From an uncultured Pseudomonadales bacterium (GTDB taxonomy: Bacteria > Pseudomonadota > Gammaproteobacteria > Pseudomonadales > UBA7434), in the NCBI GenBank assembly GCA_943788835.1, contig CALSRU010000015.1, forward strand, positions 1-64,000: 64,000 nt of DNA, written 5' to 3'. The position numbers and the translations under genes were made by a program. Positions 38,937 to 49,306 of this stretch are shown piece after piece. The notes beneath the pieces were generated by a model. The model worked only from the letters and a program-made list of their open reading frames with translations. It did no database searches and had not been told where the DNA came from. The first letter of the stretch is position 1. The number at the start of each line of letters is the position of its first letter.

Positions 38937-39314
38937 ATGAAAAAAGTACTCAGCATTGTCATCGCGCTACCAGCGCTGATGTTTATAATGACTGGCCTGC
39001 GCTGGTTGGTTGATCCGGCGACCGCAGCAGCTCAATTTGGCATGCCGCTGCTTGATGGCGTTGGCCTCAGTACACAAATCGGAGATCTGGCCGCATTTTT
39101 TATCGCAGGGGGTATGTTCGTTTTTATCGCGCTCATAACTAGCAAACGCAGCTGGTACTATCCGCCCATCATGCTAGTGGGCTTCACCGCACTATTTCGC
39201 ATCTTAGCTTGGTTGCTACACGATGCCACCTTGGCCGTGCAAATGATCGTCCCCGAAATCGTGATAGCGGTATTATTGTTAACTGCATCTCGGATAATAC
39301 CGGAGCATGAGTAA
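38937..39314 (+). CDS. Small membrane protein of unknown function
   Basis: 125 aa, four hydrophobic segments; ends just before the sulfatase start. Confidence 0.6.
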   Translation: MKKVLSIVIALPALMFIMTGLRWLVDPATAAAQFGMPLLDGVGLSTQIGDLAAFFIAGGMFVFIALITSKRSWYYPPIMLVGFTALFRILAWLLHDATLAVQMIVPEIVIAVLLLTASRIIPEHE

Positions 39315-41141
39315 TTGACATCGGCAAGCACTCAAGGCTCCAGTTGGCCACGACTACTCTCGCTCGCCATAGTGATGCCGCTCTTGGTAAGCAGCTTGCC
39401 CACGCTGGCTGCGTCCATGCCAACATCGGTATCTACTGAAGGCTCGGAGCGACCCAATGTTGTTCTCATTCTCGCTGATGACCTTGGTTTCACCGACCTC
39501 GCTTCCTATGGTAGTGAAATCAGCACCCCCAACCTATCAACGCTTGCCCAAAATGGGCTAAGTTTCACCAATTACCATACTGCCGCTAGCTGCGCACCGA
39601 CACGGGCAATGCTACTGACTGGGGTTAACAATCACCGTGCGGGTGTGCCCAATATCCCCGAGATGATCCCACCCCGACAACGACGCCATGCCCATTATCA
39701 AGGCACGCTTGGGCGCAATGTGGTCACTGTCGCTTCCCTACTACAAGACAGCGGCTACCACACCTACATGGCAGGAAAATGGCACTTGGGTATGAAGCCA
39801 GACTTACTTCCGAGTCAACGTGGATTTGAACGAACCATAACGTTAGCTGACTCAGGAGCTGACAATTGGGAGCAAAAACCCTACTTACCAATATACGAAA
39901 AAGCTAATTGGTTCGCTGATGGCGAAGAGATCACGCTGCCAGAGGACTTTTACTCGTCACGTTTTTTGGTTGATAAGGCCATTGAATTTATTGACAGTAA
40001 TCACGCCGATGGCAAACCATTCTTCACTTATCTACCCTTTCAAGCGGTGCATATGCCGGTACAGGCACCCCAAGCATTTATTGATCATTACATGGGTGTT
40101 TATGATGCTGGCCCTCAGGCATTGCGCGAACAGCGCCATGCTAAAGCTACGGCATTAGGAATTGTGCCCGCCAATAGCCCCATGGTAACTATGGCAACTA
40201 CCGATGATTGGCTGGCAATGTCCGCTGAAAAACAGCGCTATGAAGCCAAGCGCATGGCTGTGTATGCAGCAATGGTCGAAGCGATGGATTACCACATCGG
40301 CCGCCTTATTGAATATCTAAAAGAAACGGACCAATACAAGAATACGATCTTTATATTCGCCTCAGACAATGGCAGTGAGGCTAGTGGCCTCCCCAATCAG
40401 AATAGTTCACTCAACCAACGGGTCTTGCGCGCACAAAACTATAACGTCGATTATGCAACGCTAGGGCTACAAGGTAGCTTCAATGCCATTAGCCCGAGTT
40501 TTGCCAGCGCTAGCGCCTCTCCACTGGCCTACTACAAATTTTATGTTGGTGAGGGTGGTATGCGTGTGCCGCTGATTATCGCCGGCGAATCAATTCCTAT
40601 AAAAAATCAGCTTTCTAACGCCTTTAGTTTTGTCACCGACATTACCCCAACCATTTTAGCGCTCACACAAACAGCGAAGCCAAAGGAGCATTACGGCGGA
40701 AGAAAAGTTGAAGCCATCTTGGGGCGCAACCTCCTACCTTTACTTAACGGGCACACTGAGCGCGTCTATGCCGAGCAGGATTCCGTGGGCTACGAACTTG
40801 CCGGGCATTCCGCCCTATTCCAAGGTGACTTCAAAATCTCACTCAACCGCGCACCGCTTGGTGATAATGAATGGCATCTCTACAATATTGTGACCGACCC
40901 TGGTGAAAGCAAAGACCTCAGCTCAATGATGCCTGCTAGGCTGCAAAATATGCTTGGCTTGTACCATCAATTTGCTATTGATAATAAAGTTCTTCCAGTT
41001 GCTGCTAACTATCATGCACAGCGTCAAGTCGCCTTAAACGGCTTACAACAACGATTTGGTTCACAGATACTGCTCGTCATCTTGACCATGTTAGTTGTTT
41101 TGCCGTTTTACGTAGTCTATCGGCTAACTCACAGACAATAA
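39315..41141 (+). CDS. Type I sulfatase (TTG start as listed)
   Basis: PNVVLILADDLGF; CAPTRAMLLTG; MAGKWHLG. Confidence 0.9.
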   Translation: MTSASTQGSSWPRLLSLAIVMPLLVSSLPTLAASMPTSVSTEGSERPNVVLILADDLGFTDLASYGSEISTPNLSTLAQNGLSFTNYHTAASCAPTRAMLLTGVNNHRAGVPNIPEMIPPRQRRHAHYQGTLGRNVVTVASLLQDSGYHTYMAGKWHLGMKPDLLPSQRGFERTITLADSGADNWEQKPYLPIYEKANWFADGEEITLPEDFYSSRFLVDKAIEFIDSNHADGKPFFTYLPFQAVHMPVQAPQAFIDHYMGVYDAGPQALREQRHAKATALGIVPANSPMVTMATTDDWLAMSAEKQRYEAKRMAVYAAMVEAMDYHIGRLIEYLKETDQYKNTIFIFASDNGSEASGLPNQNSSLNQRVLRAQNYNVDYATLGLQGSFNAISPSFASASASPLAYYKFYVGEGGMRVPLIIAGESIPIKNQLSNAFSFVTDITPTILALTQTAKPKEHYGGRKVEAILGRNLLPLLNGHTERVYAEQDSVGYELAGHSALFQGDFKISLNRAPLGDNEWHLYNIVTDPGESKDLSSMMPARLQNMLGLYHQFAIDNKVLPVAANYHAQRQVALNGLQQRFGSQILLVILTMLVVLPFYVVYRLTHRQ

Positions 41142-41389
41142 ATAAAGCTCTTGAGGTCGACGTCCGCCCCTAGTGTTTCGTTAACTTCTCGTCACTCGCC
41201 AATCATTGCCCCAGATCCAATAGCTCGCTAACATTATTAGCCAGCAGCTACTGGATACAATATTGAATTAGGCCCTTGCAAAGTTCAATGCATGCTCAAA
41301 TACTTAATTAGAAAAAAAGATACCCACATACCGTTCTGTATTAATTTGATTGAGATTACGTCCACCCATCTTTGATAGCGAGGTATTTT

Positions 41390-42280
41390 ATGCAACTTAT
41401 AAACACAGCGTTCAGCACGCTAAACTGTGAAATCAGCGATTTCATTCTAACATTAACACTCAATCGCCCCAATCATATGAATGCCTTCACGGTACAGATG
41501 GCAAAAGAACTCATTACCGTGTTTGATCAAGCTAGTGTTGATGACAATATTCGGGCCATTGTGGTAACCGGTGCTGGCAAAGCATTTTGTGCAGGCATGG
41601 ATTTGTCGAGCGAAAACAATGTTTTTGGCCTGAATGAAAACCTTCGACCAACACTCGATGACATGGAAAATCGCTTAGACGACCCCGATATTGCCGAGGG
41701 AGTGCGCGACACGGGTGGCCAAGTTACGCTGGCCATTTACCGTTGCAACAAACCGGTAATCGCTGCCATTAATGGCGCAGCGGTGGGCATCGGTGCCACA
41801 ATGACTTGCGCCATGGACATACGCCTAGCCTCAGAACATGCGCGTATTGGTTTTGTTTTTAATAAAATCGGCATAACCCCAGAGGCCTGCTCAACCTGGT
41901 TTTTACCGCGGATTGTGGGCATATCCCGCGCACTTGAGTGGTGCTACACCGGCGACATTCTCAAACCGGAAGAAGCATTTGAAGCCAACTACATCAAAGC
42001 TATAGTGCCAGCAGACCAACTGCTCGAGGAGGCCTATAAAATTGCACAAAAAATTGCTCGACACAGCCCAGTAGCCATCGCGCTAACTCGGCAAATGATG
42101 TATCGCAACTCTGCGCAGCCTCATCCACTTGAAGCACACAAGGTTGATTCTTTAGCCATCTTTTATCAAAGTTTGAGCGATGGCAAAGAAGGTGTGCAAT
42201 CATTTTTAGAAAAACGCGCACCGGTATTTACTAGCAAAAGCTCTACCGACATGCCTGATTTTTTTCCATGGCAGAGCTAG
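41390..42280 (+). CDS. Enoyl-CoA hydratase/isomerase family protein
   Basis: GKAFCAGMDLSSE; KPVIAAINGAAVGIGATM. Start moved to MQLINTAF, preceded by gcgagg. Confidence 0.9.
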   Translation: MQLINTAFSTLNCEISDFILTLTLNRPNHMNAFTVQMAKELITVFDQASVDDNIRAIVVTGAGKAFCAGMDLSSENNVFGLNENLRPTLDDMENRLDDPDIAEGVRDTGGQVTLAIYRCNKPVIAAINGAAVGIGATMTCAMDIRLASEHARIGFVFNKIGITPEACSTWFLPRIVGISRALEWCYTGDILKPEEAFEANYIKAIVPADQLLEEAYKIAQKIARHSPVAIALTRQMMYRNSAQPHPLEAHKVDSLAIFYQSLSDGKEGVQSFLEKRAPVFTSKSSTDMPDFFPWQS

Positions 42281-42449
42281 CCCGCGCTGCCATACCCCAA
42301 CGCCTATATTGTAATGTGACGGCAGCTCATACACTATTTATGGTGTCCTTACCCTTGATCCAATAACAAATAGTCAATCGAGCCATTTTTAGCTGACCTT
42401 AGCAGCACCGGTAAAACATGTTTAACTTAGAACTCAACCAGAGGTATTC

Positions 42450-42698
42450 ATGCAAAACTTTATTCTTATTAATAAAATATTATTATTAGCGTTTTGGGCA
42501 GTATTTATTGTTGATTTCATATGGCCCGTCCATATCGCAATCCTGCCTCTAGGCTTACTCATGGGCGTGATTCATGCTGTGGAGTTTTTTTGGCAGCGCA
42601 AGGCTCTCAAAGATACTGGCGAATCGGATATACAAGCGCTGGTGCAAACATTACTCTTTGGCGTACTGTATTGGCGCCCTTTAGTCAAACGAGGCTAG
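42450..42698 (+). CDS. DUF1145-family small membrane protein
   Basis: 82 aa, ILPLGLLMGVIHAVEFF. Confidence 0.65.
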   Translation: MQNFILINKILLLAFWAVFIVDFIWPVHIAILPLGLLMGVIHAVEFFWQRKALKDTGESDIQALVQTLLFGVLYWRPLVKRG

Positions 42699-43719
42699 CT
42701 TGACCAGCACTAGCTGACAGCCTCATGCCCTCTTGACGAAGAGCTGAGGGTGTCGTGTTTGTCCAGCGCTTGAACGAACGCCTAAAATTAGCTGCATCGC
42801 TAAAGCCTAGCAAATAAGCCACCTCAGACACAGGCAAGGTCGTCGTAATCAAGTATTCACTCGCTAAGCGGCTGCGAACCTGATCGAGCAGTTGCTGAAA
42901 GCGACAACCTTCTTTGGATAAACGCCGCTGCAGCGTACTCTCACTTATATTCAATTTTTTCGCCACAGAGCTACTGTTAGGAAACTCAGATCCAGCTTTT
43001 AGTAATACTTGCTGAACACGTTCGCTGACACTACCGACAGTATTTTCAAACGATAGCAACCGATCGCATTCACGGCGAAAAATCTCTTGCGCAACAGGGT
43101 TCGCAGTAGATATTGCAGTACGAATACTCGGCGTATCAAAGCTAAGTACGCGGCGCTCACAGTTAAAATGAATGCTAGAGCCAAATACCCGATGGTATGA
43201 GGCTGAATCATAAGGCGCCTCATAATCGAGCTCGAGCTTAAATCGAATCAATTGCTTGCCAACTAATATGCTTCCACTTTTAATGATAGCCGCATAAAGT
43301 ATTTCACAATAAAAACGCTCTAATTCATAAGGTAATTGAGGTGCACGCACGCTGATTTCAAAGCTGCCCGCGTTTGGAATCAGCTCAATGCGTATGCTGG
43401 GAAGTATGGCGCGGTTGTAGCGAACCAATAATTTTAGCGCATCACCTATTGTTGAGCTGCTCAATAAGGCATAGCCAAAAATTCCTTGCGATGCAATATC
43501 AATGCGTGAACCAAGCTTGAGGCCTAGTTGTCGATCGTGAGTCAACTCTATAGCTGCACTGCACATACTGTCCATTTGAGATGCAAGATCAGCTGTGGTT
43601 ACGCTGGCCGCTCTGCTTAGTGGGCGCGACCGCGACCGTGCCTTGGCAAGCAGCTGATTCTCGCTGACCCCTAACTCTATTAAAATCTCAAGGAGGGTAG
43701 ATTGATAATAAAATTGCAT
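42685..43719 (-). CDS. AraC-family regulator (Arabinose_bd-domain type)
   Basis: C-terminal HTH: VSEVAYLLGFSDAANFRRSFKRWTNTTPSALR. Confidence 0.9.
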   Translation of the reverse strand: MQFYYQSTLLEILIELGVSENQLLAKARSRSRPLSRAASVTTADLASQMDSMCSAAIELTHDRQLGLKLGSRIDIASQGIFGYALLSSSTIGDALKLLVRYNRAILPSIRIELIPNAGSFEISVRAPQLPYELERFYCEILYAAIIKSGSILVGKQLIRFKLELDYEAPYDSASYHRVFGSSIHFNCERRVLSFDTPSIRTAISTANPVAQEIFRRECDRLLSFENTVGSVSERVQQVLLKAGSEFPNSSSVAKKLNISESTLQRRLSKEGCRFQQLLDQVRSRLASEYLITTTLPVSEVAYLLGFSDAANFRRSFKRWTNTTPSALRQEGMRLSASAGQASLV

Positions 43720-43917
43720 TTCGGGCCCATAGATTCAAACGGCTGTTGACGGTAATTAACTCCCTTAACGACCGTATTTAACCCCCTTTTACCACGCACT
43801 GTCAACTAAACTCATTGCATCGCGCGATACGAATCCGCAAACTCAGCGACGTATGCCGACAGCAAGACGTCACTTGCCATCATTCCACTCCACTACAATG
43901 CTATTGAAGGTTTACCT

Positions 43918-45741
43918 ATGCCATCTTACAAAGTGCCCCTGCGGGACATGCGATTTTTAATCAACGACGTGCTTGATTACTCCGAGCATTATTCTACGCT
44001 TGCCAATGGCGAGGAAGCCTCACCCGATATGGTTGACGCCATACTTGAAGGCGCGGCTACCCTTTGCGAAGAAGTATTAGCGCCTATTGACCTATCCGGC
44101 GATGCACAGGGTTGCCGTTTCGACAACGGCACTGTGACAACGCCCGACGGCTTTAAAGAGGCCTATCGGCAATTTGCGGAAGGCGGCTGGCAAAGCCTAT
44201 CATTCCCAGAAGAGTTCGGCGGGCAAAATCTACCTGCATCGATCAGCCTGTTTAAAACAGACATGGTTGGCACCGCCAATTGGGCTTTCAGTATGTATCC
44301 AGGCTTAAGTATGGGGTGCATCAACACGCTTTTAGAGTACGGTTCCGATGCTCAGAAAAAGCAATATTTACCCTCACTAGTAGCAGGCGAGTGGACCGGC
44401 ACCATGTGCCTAACAGAGCCACACTGCGGCACTGATTTAGCACAGACAAAGACCACAGCCGAGCCACAGGATGACGGGACCTACAAACTCACTGGAACTA
44501 AAATATTTATCTCGGCCGGCGAGCATGACCTCACCAGCAACATAGTGCATCTAGTACTGGCGCGACTGCCTGACGCACCCAAAGGAACGCGTGGCATATC
44601 ATTATTCATCGTGCCTAAATTTTTGGTTGATGCCGACGGCACTATCGGCGATCGCAATACAGTCAATTGTGGATCAATCGAGCACAAAATGGGCATTAAA
44701 GCATCGGCGACAGCCGTATTGAACTTTGATGCCGCCACTGCTTATTTGATTGCGGAGCCTAATCAAGGCCTCGAAGCGATGTTCACCTTTATGAACGTTG
44801 CTCGCCTAGGCACTGCTATTCAAGGTATTTGTCATGCAGAAAGGTCTTTTCAAGGTGCTCTAGCCTACGCTCAAGAACGGCGCTCTATGCGAGCGCTATC
44901 GGGCACTAAGGATCCTGAATTCGGTGCCGATGCTCTCATTTGGCATCCCGATGTACGGCGTATGGTATTGACTCAAAAAGCTATCGCCGAGGGCGGACGG
45001 GCCATGATCTACAGCGTGGCAAAAATAGCCGACCACGTGGCAGAAGCCACGCTTGAGGGCGATACGGTTAAAAAAGAAAAGTATGAAAATGAGCTAGGAT
45101 TTTTCACCCCCATTCTCAAAGGATTTCTTACCGAGACCGGCCTTGACGCGGCCAACCTCGGCATACAGGTATTCGGGGGTCACGGCTATATTCACGACCA
45201 CGGTATGGAGCAAATTGCTCGCGATGCCAGAATTGCAACGTTATATGAAGGTACCACTGGCATCCAGGCACTGGATCTTTTAGGCCGCAAAGTATTACTC
45301 GCTACAAAGGGCAAGTGTGTTCGCGACTTTACAAAAGTCATGTTTGACTTTGCGAAGCAGCATGCGCTTGCTGGCACGCCGCTAGGCAAAATGTCTCGAT
45401 CACTACTCAAACGCGCGCTCGAGTGGAATGTTCTAACCACACGTATTATGTTGCGCGCCAAGAGCGATAGAGAATTGGTTGGCTCAGCATCGGTCGATTA
45501 CTTGATGTATTCCGGGTATGTCATGATGGCTTATTTTTGGGCATTGCAAGCCGAAAAAGCGGCCGAACTGCTTGCCAATGGCAAGGGCAAAGAAGCCGAT
45601 GCCTTTTACCAAGCTAAAATTCAAACCGCTGAATTTTATTTTGCTCGACTCCTGCCGCGCGCCAATGCCCACAGAACCTGTGCGGTAGCGCCTACCAAAG
45701 CGGTTATGCAAATGGATAACAACCACTTCACTTTAGAATGA
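43918..45741 (+). CDS. Acyl-CoA dehydrogenase family protein
   Basis: MCLTEPHCGTDLAQTKTTAEP; FGGHGYIHDHGMEQIARDARIATLYEGTTGIQALDLLGRK. Confidence 0.93.
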   Translation: MPSYKVPLRDMRFLINDVLDYSEHYSTLANGEEASPDMVDAILEGAATLCEEVLAPIDLSGDAQGCRFDNGTVTTPDGFKEAYRQFAEGGWQSLSFPEEFGGQNLPASISLFKTDMVGTANWAFSMYPGLSMGCINTLLEYGSDAQKKQYLPSLVAGEWTGTMCLTEPHCGTDLAQTKTTAEPQDDGTYKLTGTKIFISAGEHDLTSNIVHLVLARLPDAPKGTRGISLFIVPKFLVDADGTIGDRNTVNCGSIEHKMGIKASATAVLNFDAATAYLIAEPNQGLEAMFTFMNVARLGTAIQGICHAERSFQGALAYAQERRSMRALSGTKDPEFGADALIWHPDVRRMVLTQKAIAEGGRAMIYSVAKIADHVAEATLEGDTVKKEKYENELGFFTPILKGFLTETGLDAANLGIQVFGGHGYIHDHGMEQIARDARIATLYEGTTGIQALDLLGRKVLLATKGKCVRDFTKVMFDFAKQHALAGTPLGKMSRSLLKRALEWNVLTTRIMLRAKSDRELVGSASVDYLMYSGYVMMAYFWALQAEKAAELLANGKGKEADAFYQAKIQTAEFYFARLLPRANAHRTCAVAPTKAVMQMDNNHFTLE

Positions 45742-45796
45742 AATGTGAAACTTTAGTTGGCAACGCCTCTTTTATTTGTGCCGGTGCGGCCTATCG

Positions 45797-47281
45797 ATGA
45801 ATGAAGAGTCATTGATCCAAAGCGAAGCCTGCCACCACCATGAAGTTATCGTGGTAGGGGCCGGTTTCGCTGGTATTGGCGCGGCCATTAAACTGCACCA
45901 AGCCGGTATGGACTTTTTAGTTTTAGAGAAAGCGTCTGAAATTGGCGGCGTATGGCGTGAAAACACTTACCCCGACTGCGGCTGTGACGTTCCCTCACCC
46001 TTGTATTCGTATTCTTTTGCCCCCAACCCCAACTGGCAACACTTATTTGCCAAGCAGCATGAAATTAAAAACTACACTCTCGATACCGCCAAAAAATTTG
46101 GCGTTATGGGAGCGATCAAGTGCCATCATGAAATGCTCAAAGCCATTTGGTGCACCGAGAGGAAAATATGGTATTTACATACCAGTCAAGGACTCTACAG
46201 CAGCCGCTTTGTCATCATGGCCTGTGGCCCTATGCACAAGCCAACAGTACCAAAGATTGAAGGCCTCGAGACATTTACTGGCACAAGCTTTCATTCGGCG
46301 CAGTGGCAGCATGACTACGACCTAAAAAATAAGCGTGTTGCCGTTATTGGCACCGGCGCATCAGCCATCCAATTTGTACCTGCCATAGTAGACCAAATAA
46401 AACAGCTCACATTATTTCAACGCACGCCACCCTGGGTGTTGCCTAAAATGGATTGGCGTATTCCATCACGTTGGCAAAAGCGATTTAAACGTTTCCCATT
46501 TATTTTAGCCTTGCTGAGAAAAGTCATTTATTTGCAGCTTGAATTTTTAAATTCTAGCCTCAACTGGCCCAAACTGCGTTTGCGCCTGCAAAACGGCGCG
46601 CTTAAAAATATCCATCGCAGCATCAAAGATGACGATCTGCGCGCCAAGCTCACGCCTAATTTCGCTATTGGCTGCAAACGCATACTCATGTCTAACACTT
46701 GGTATCAAGCGTTAAGTCAAAAAAAAGTGCTCGTGACCCATGGCGTTCAAAAAATTCGAGGTAACTCGATAATCGCCAGTGATGGCACTTCAGCAGAGGT
46801 CGATGCTATTATTTTTGCTACGGGCTTTGAGGTCGCTAACCCCCCTATTGCGGAAAGAATTTTTGGTAGTGGAGGAATTTCACTGACCGAGCAATGGCAA
46901 GGTAGCCCCGAGGTCTATTTAGGCACCACCACCAAAGACTGCCCCAATCTTTTTCTTACTTTTGGGCCAAATCTTTATACCTTTTCATCGGCCTTCGTCA
47001 TTATTGAAGCACAACTTAAGTACATCATGGGCGCTTTGCTGAAAGTGCATTCAAAAAATATTAATAGCTTACAACTCAACGAAGAAAAATCGACTCAATA
47101 CAATAATAAAGTACAGCAAGCATTGCAGAGCACAATTTGGAACAGTGGCGGCTGCACTAGTTATTTTATTGATAAGACCGGTCGCAACAGTACGAACTGG
47201 CCATGGACTACATTCACTCTGCGCAGACGGCTAAGACGATTTAATTTGAAAGATTACAATATTGAAAAAGTGAGCCCATAG
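45797..47281 (+). CDS. Flavin-containing monooxygenase, Baeyer-Villiger type
   Basis: GAGFAGIGAAIKL; FTGTSFHSAQW (FxGxxxHxxxW fingerprint); VIGTGASAIQFVP. Start set at MNEESL. Confidence 0.88.
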   Translation: MNEESLIQSEACHHHEVIVVGAGFAGIGAAIKLHQAGMDFLVLEKASEIGGVWRENTYPDCGCDVPSPLYSYSFAPNPNWQHLFAKQHEIKNYTLDTAKKFGVMGAIKCHHEMLKAIWCTERKIWYLHTSQGLYSSRFVIMACGPMHKPTVPKIEGLETFTGTSFHSAQWQHDYDLKNKRVAVIGTGASAIQFVPAIVDQIKQLTLFQRTPPWVLPKMDWRIPSRWQKRFKRFPFILALLRKVIYLQLEFLNSSLNWPKLRLRLQNGALKNIHRSIKDDDLRAKLTPNFAIGCKRILMSNTWYQALSQKKVLVTHGVQKIRGNSIIASDGTSAEVDAIIFATGFEVANPPIAERIFGSGGISLTEQWQGSPEVYLGTTTKDCPNLFLTFGPNLYTFSSAFVIIEAQLKYIMGALLKVHSKNINSLQLNEEKSTQYNNKVQQALQSTIWNSGGCTSYFIDKTGRNSTNWPWTTFTLRRRLRRFNLKDYNIEKVSP

Positions 47282-47361
47282 TAGCTGACTAAAAAAATCT
47301 TTTGGTATATGCTGTTGATTCGAAAGAAAATTATAAGTAACTGATAACAAGGGAGAATATT

Positions 47362-49239
47362 ATGACCCTCAGCGCAAAAACATTAGGTGTTGTAAGCTTT
47401 TTTATCTCTCTTGCAGCACACGCTGCCACTGGAAATGCCACTCAACTTTTGTGGGGAGATACCCACGTACACTCCACCTACTCGTTTGATGCTTTTCTAA
47501 ATCAAAATCAAAGTGCCGACCCTGACACAGCCTACCGCTGGGCCAAAGGCTTGCCCGTAATTCACCCTTACAATCGCACTCGCGTACAAATCAACACGCC
47601 ACTAGATTTTTTAGTGGTATCCGACCATGCAGAGTTAATGGGCGTCATAAGGGCCATTGATAACGACACAGCCGTATTCGACAACGAAGGATTAATAGCC
47701 GGACTGCTCCGCCGTTTCAGAAGTTATGTTTTACTCGATGCTATTGAGAAACAAGCCGGGCGAGAATTTTTCAATCGATTGTTGCCCGTGGCGGTAGAAA
47801 GCCCAGATCAGGACCCGGTGTTAGCCGACGGCATCAGTAATCCATTTGGCGACACATCGACTACTCAAAAAACCGCGTGGCACGAAATTGTCGACGCCGC
47901 AGAGCGTCACAACAACCCAGGTAAATTCACCAGTTTAATTGGCTGGGAGTGGAGCTCAATACCATCGGGCGTTAATCTGCATCGGGTCGTTATCACGCCT
48001 GAAAATGGCGAAACGGCCAAACAATTTCAACCTTATGGGTCAGATCAAAGCCAGTACCCTGAAGACCTTTGGCAATGGCTTGAGGCCACGCAACAAGAAA
48101 CAGGCGCTCGCTTTCTAGCTATCCCTCATAACCCGAATATCTCAAAGGGTTATATGTTTGCTGAAACCACATTACGCGATGTACCCATTACTGCCGAATA
48201 TGCACGTCGACGCATGGAATGGGAGCCAGTGGCCGAAGTCACGCAGCTAAAGGGCGACTCCGAAACTCACCCCGCACTTTCACCCAATGACGAATTCGCC
48301 GATTTTGAAACCTATCAGTTTTATATCCAACAGCAGTGGGAACCCTACCAAGCCAAAGCGGGCGACTACATCAGGCCAGCACTACTCAAGGGCTTAGCTA
48401 TCGAGCAGAGTGTTGGCGTCAACCCTTTTAAGTTTGGCTTGATTGGCTCGACCGACGCGCATACTGGGTTGGCTTCAGCCGAAGAAAATAATTTTTGGGG
48501 GAAAATGGCCAGAGACTCTATCCCGGAAAATAAAAGAGCCGACATCAACACCTACGACTCTAAAAACACCAGCGGTTGGAACATGGGCGCACAAGGATTG
48601 GCAGCGGTATGGGCCGAAGAAAATTCACGAGACGCCATTTTTTCAGCTTTTCAACGCAAAGAAGTTTATGCCACCACCGGCCCACGCATCGCTGTTAGAT
48701 TTTTTGCAGGCTGGAACTTCACTGAAAATGATGCCCAAGCAGAGAACATTGCCGAACTAGGTTATGCCAACGGCGTACCTATGGGTGGCGATCTAATCCA
48801 ACCTACCGTCAGTACCGACATACCCAAATTTTTAATTCGTGCGGTCAAAGACCCCAAAGGCGCCAATCTAGATCGTGTGCAGGTCATTAAAGGCTGGGTC
48901 GATGCCGATGGAAAAACGTACGAAAAGATATATAACGCGGCTTGGTCTGCTGAACGCAAGCTCGATGCAAACGGTCAATTACCTGCCGTAGCCAACACCG
49001 TTGACATCAGCGCTGCTAGTTATACTAACGACGTAGGCAGTGCAGAATTCTCTATTCTTTGGAGCGACCCCGATTTTAATGCGCAGCAAAAAGCATTTTA
49101 CTATGTGCGCGTACTGCAAATTCCTACGCCACGCCACTCGCTTTATGATGCCGTCGCTCTACAAACTGAGGCTCCTCAAGAGGCGCCAGCGACCATTCAG
49201 GAGCGTGCCTACACATCACCTATTTGGTACACCCCTTAG
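47362..49239 (+). CDS. DUF3604-domain secreted protein
   Basis: Signal peptide; LLWGDTHVHSTYSFDAF; GLIGSTDAHTGLASAEE. Confidence 0.85.
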   Translation: MTLSAKTLGVVSFFISLAAHAATGNATQLLWGDTHVHSTYSFDAFLNQNQSADPDTAYRWAKGLPVIHPYNRTRVQINTPLDFLVVSDHAELMGVIRAIDNDTAVFDNEGLIAGLLRRFRSYVLLDAIEKQAGREFFNRLLPVAVESPDQDPVLADGISNPFGDTSTTQKTAWHEIVDAAERHNNPGKFTSLIGWEWSSIPSGVNLHRVVITPENGETAKQFQPYGSDQSQYPEDLWQWLEATQQETGARFLAIPHNPNISKGYMFAETTLRDVPITAEYARRRMEWEPVAEVTQLKGDSETHPALSPNDEFADFETYQFYIQQQWEPYQAKAGDYIRPALLKGLAIEQSVGVNPFKFGLIGSTDAHTGLASAEENNFWGKMARDSIPENKRADINTYDSKNTSGWNMGAQGLAAVWAEENSRDAIFSAFQRKEVYATTGPRIAVRFFAGWNFTENDAQAENIAELGYANGVPMGGDLIQPTVSTDIPKFLIRAVKDPKGANLDRVQVIKGWVDADGKTYEKIYNAAWSAERKLDANGQLPAVANTVDISAASYTNDVGSAEFSILWSDPDFNAQQKAFYYVRVLQIPTPRHSLYDAVALQTEAPQEAPATIQERAYTSPIWYTP

Positions 49240-49306
49240 TACATACCTAGTCCATATGTAGTAATAACCCGCCACTGAGACTAGCTTAGCCACCCTGCCA
49301 GCAAGG

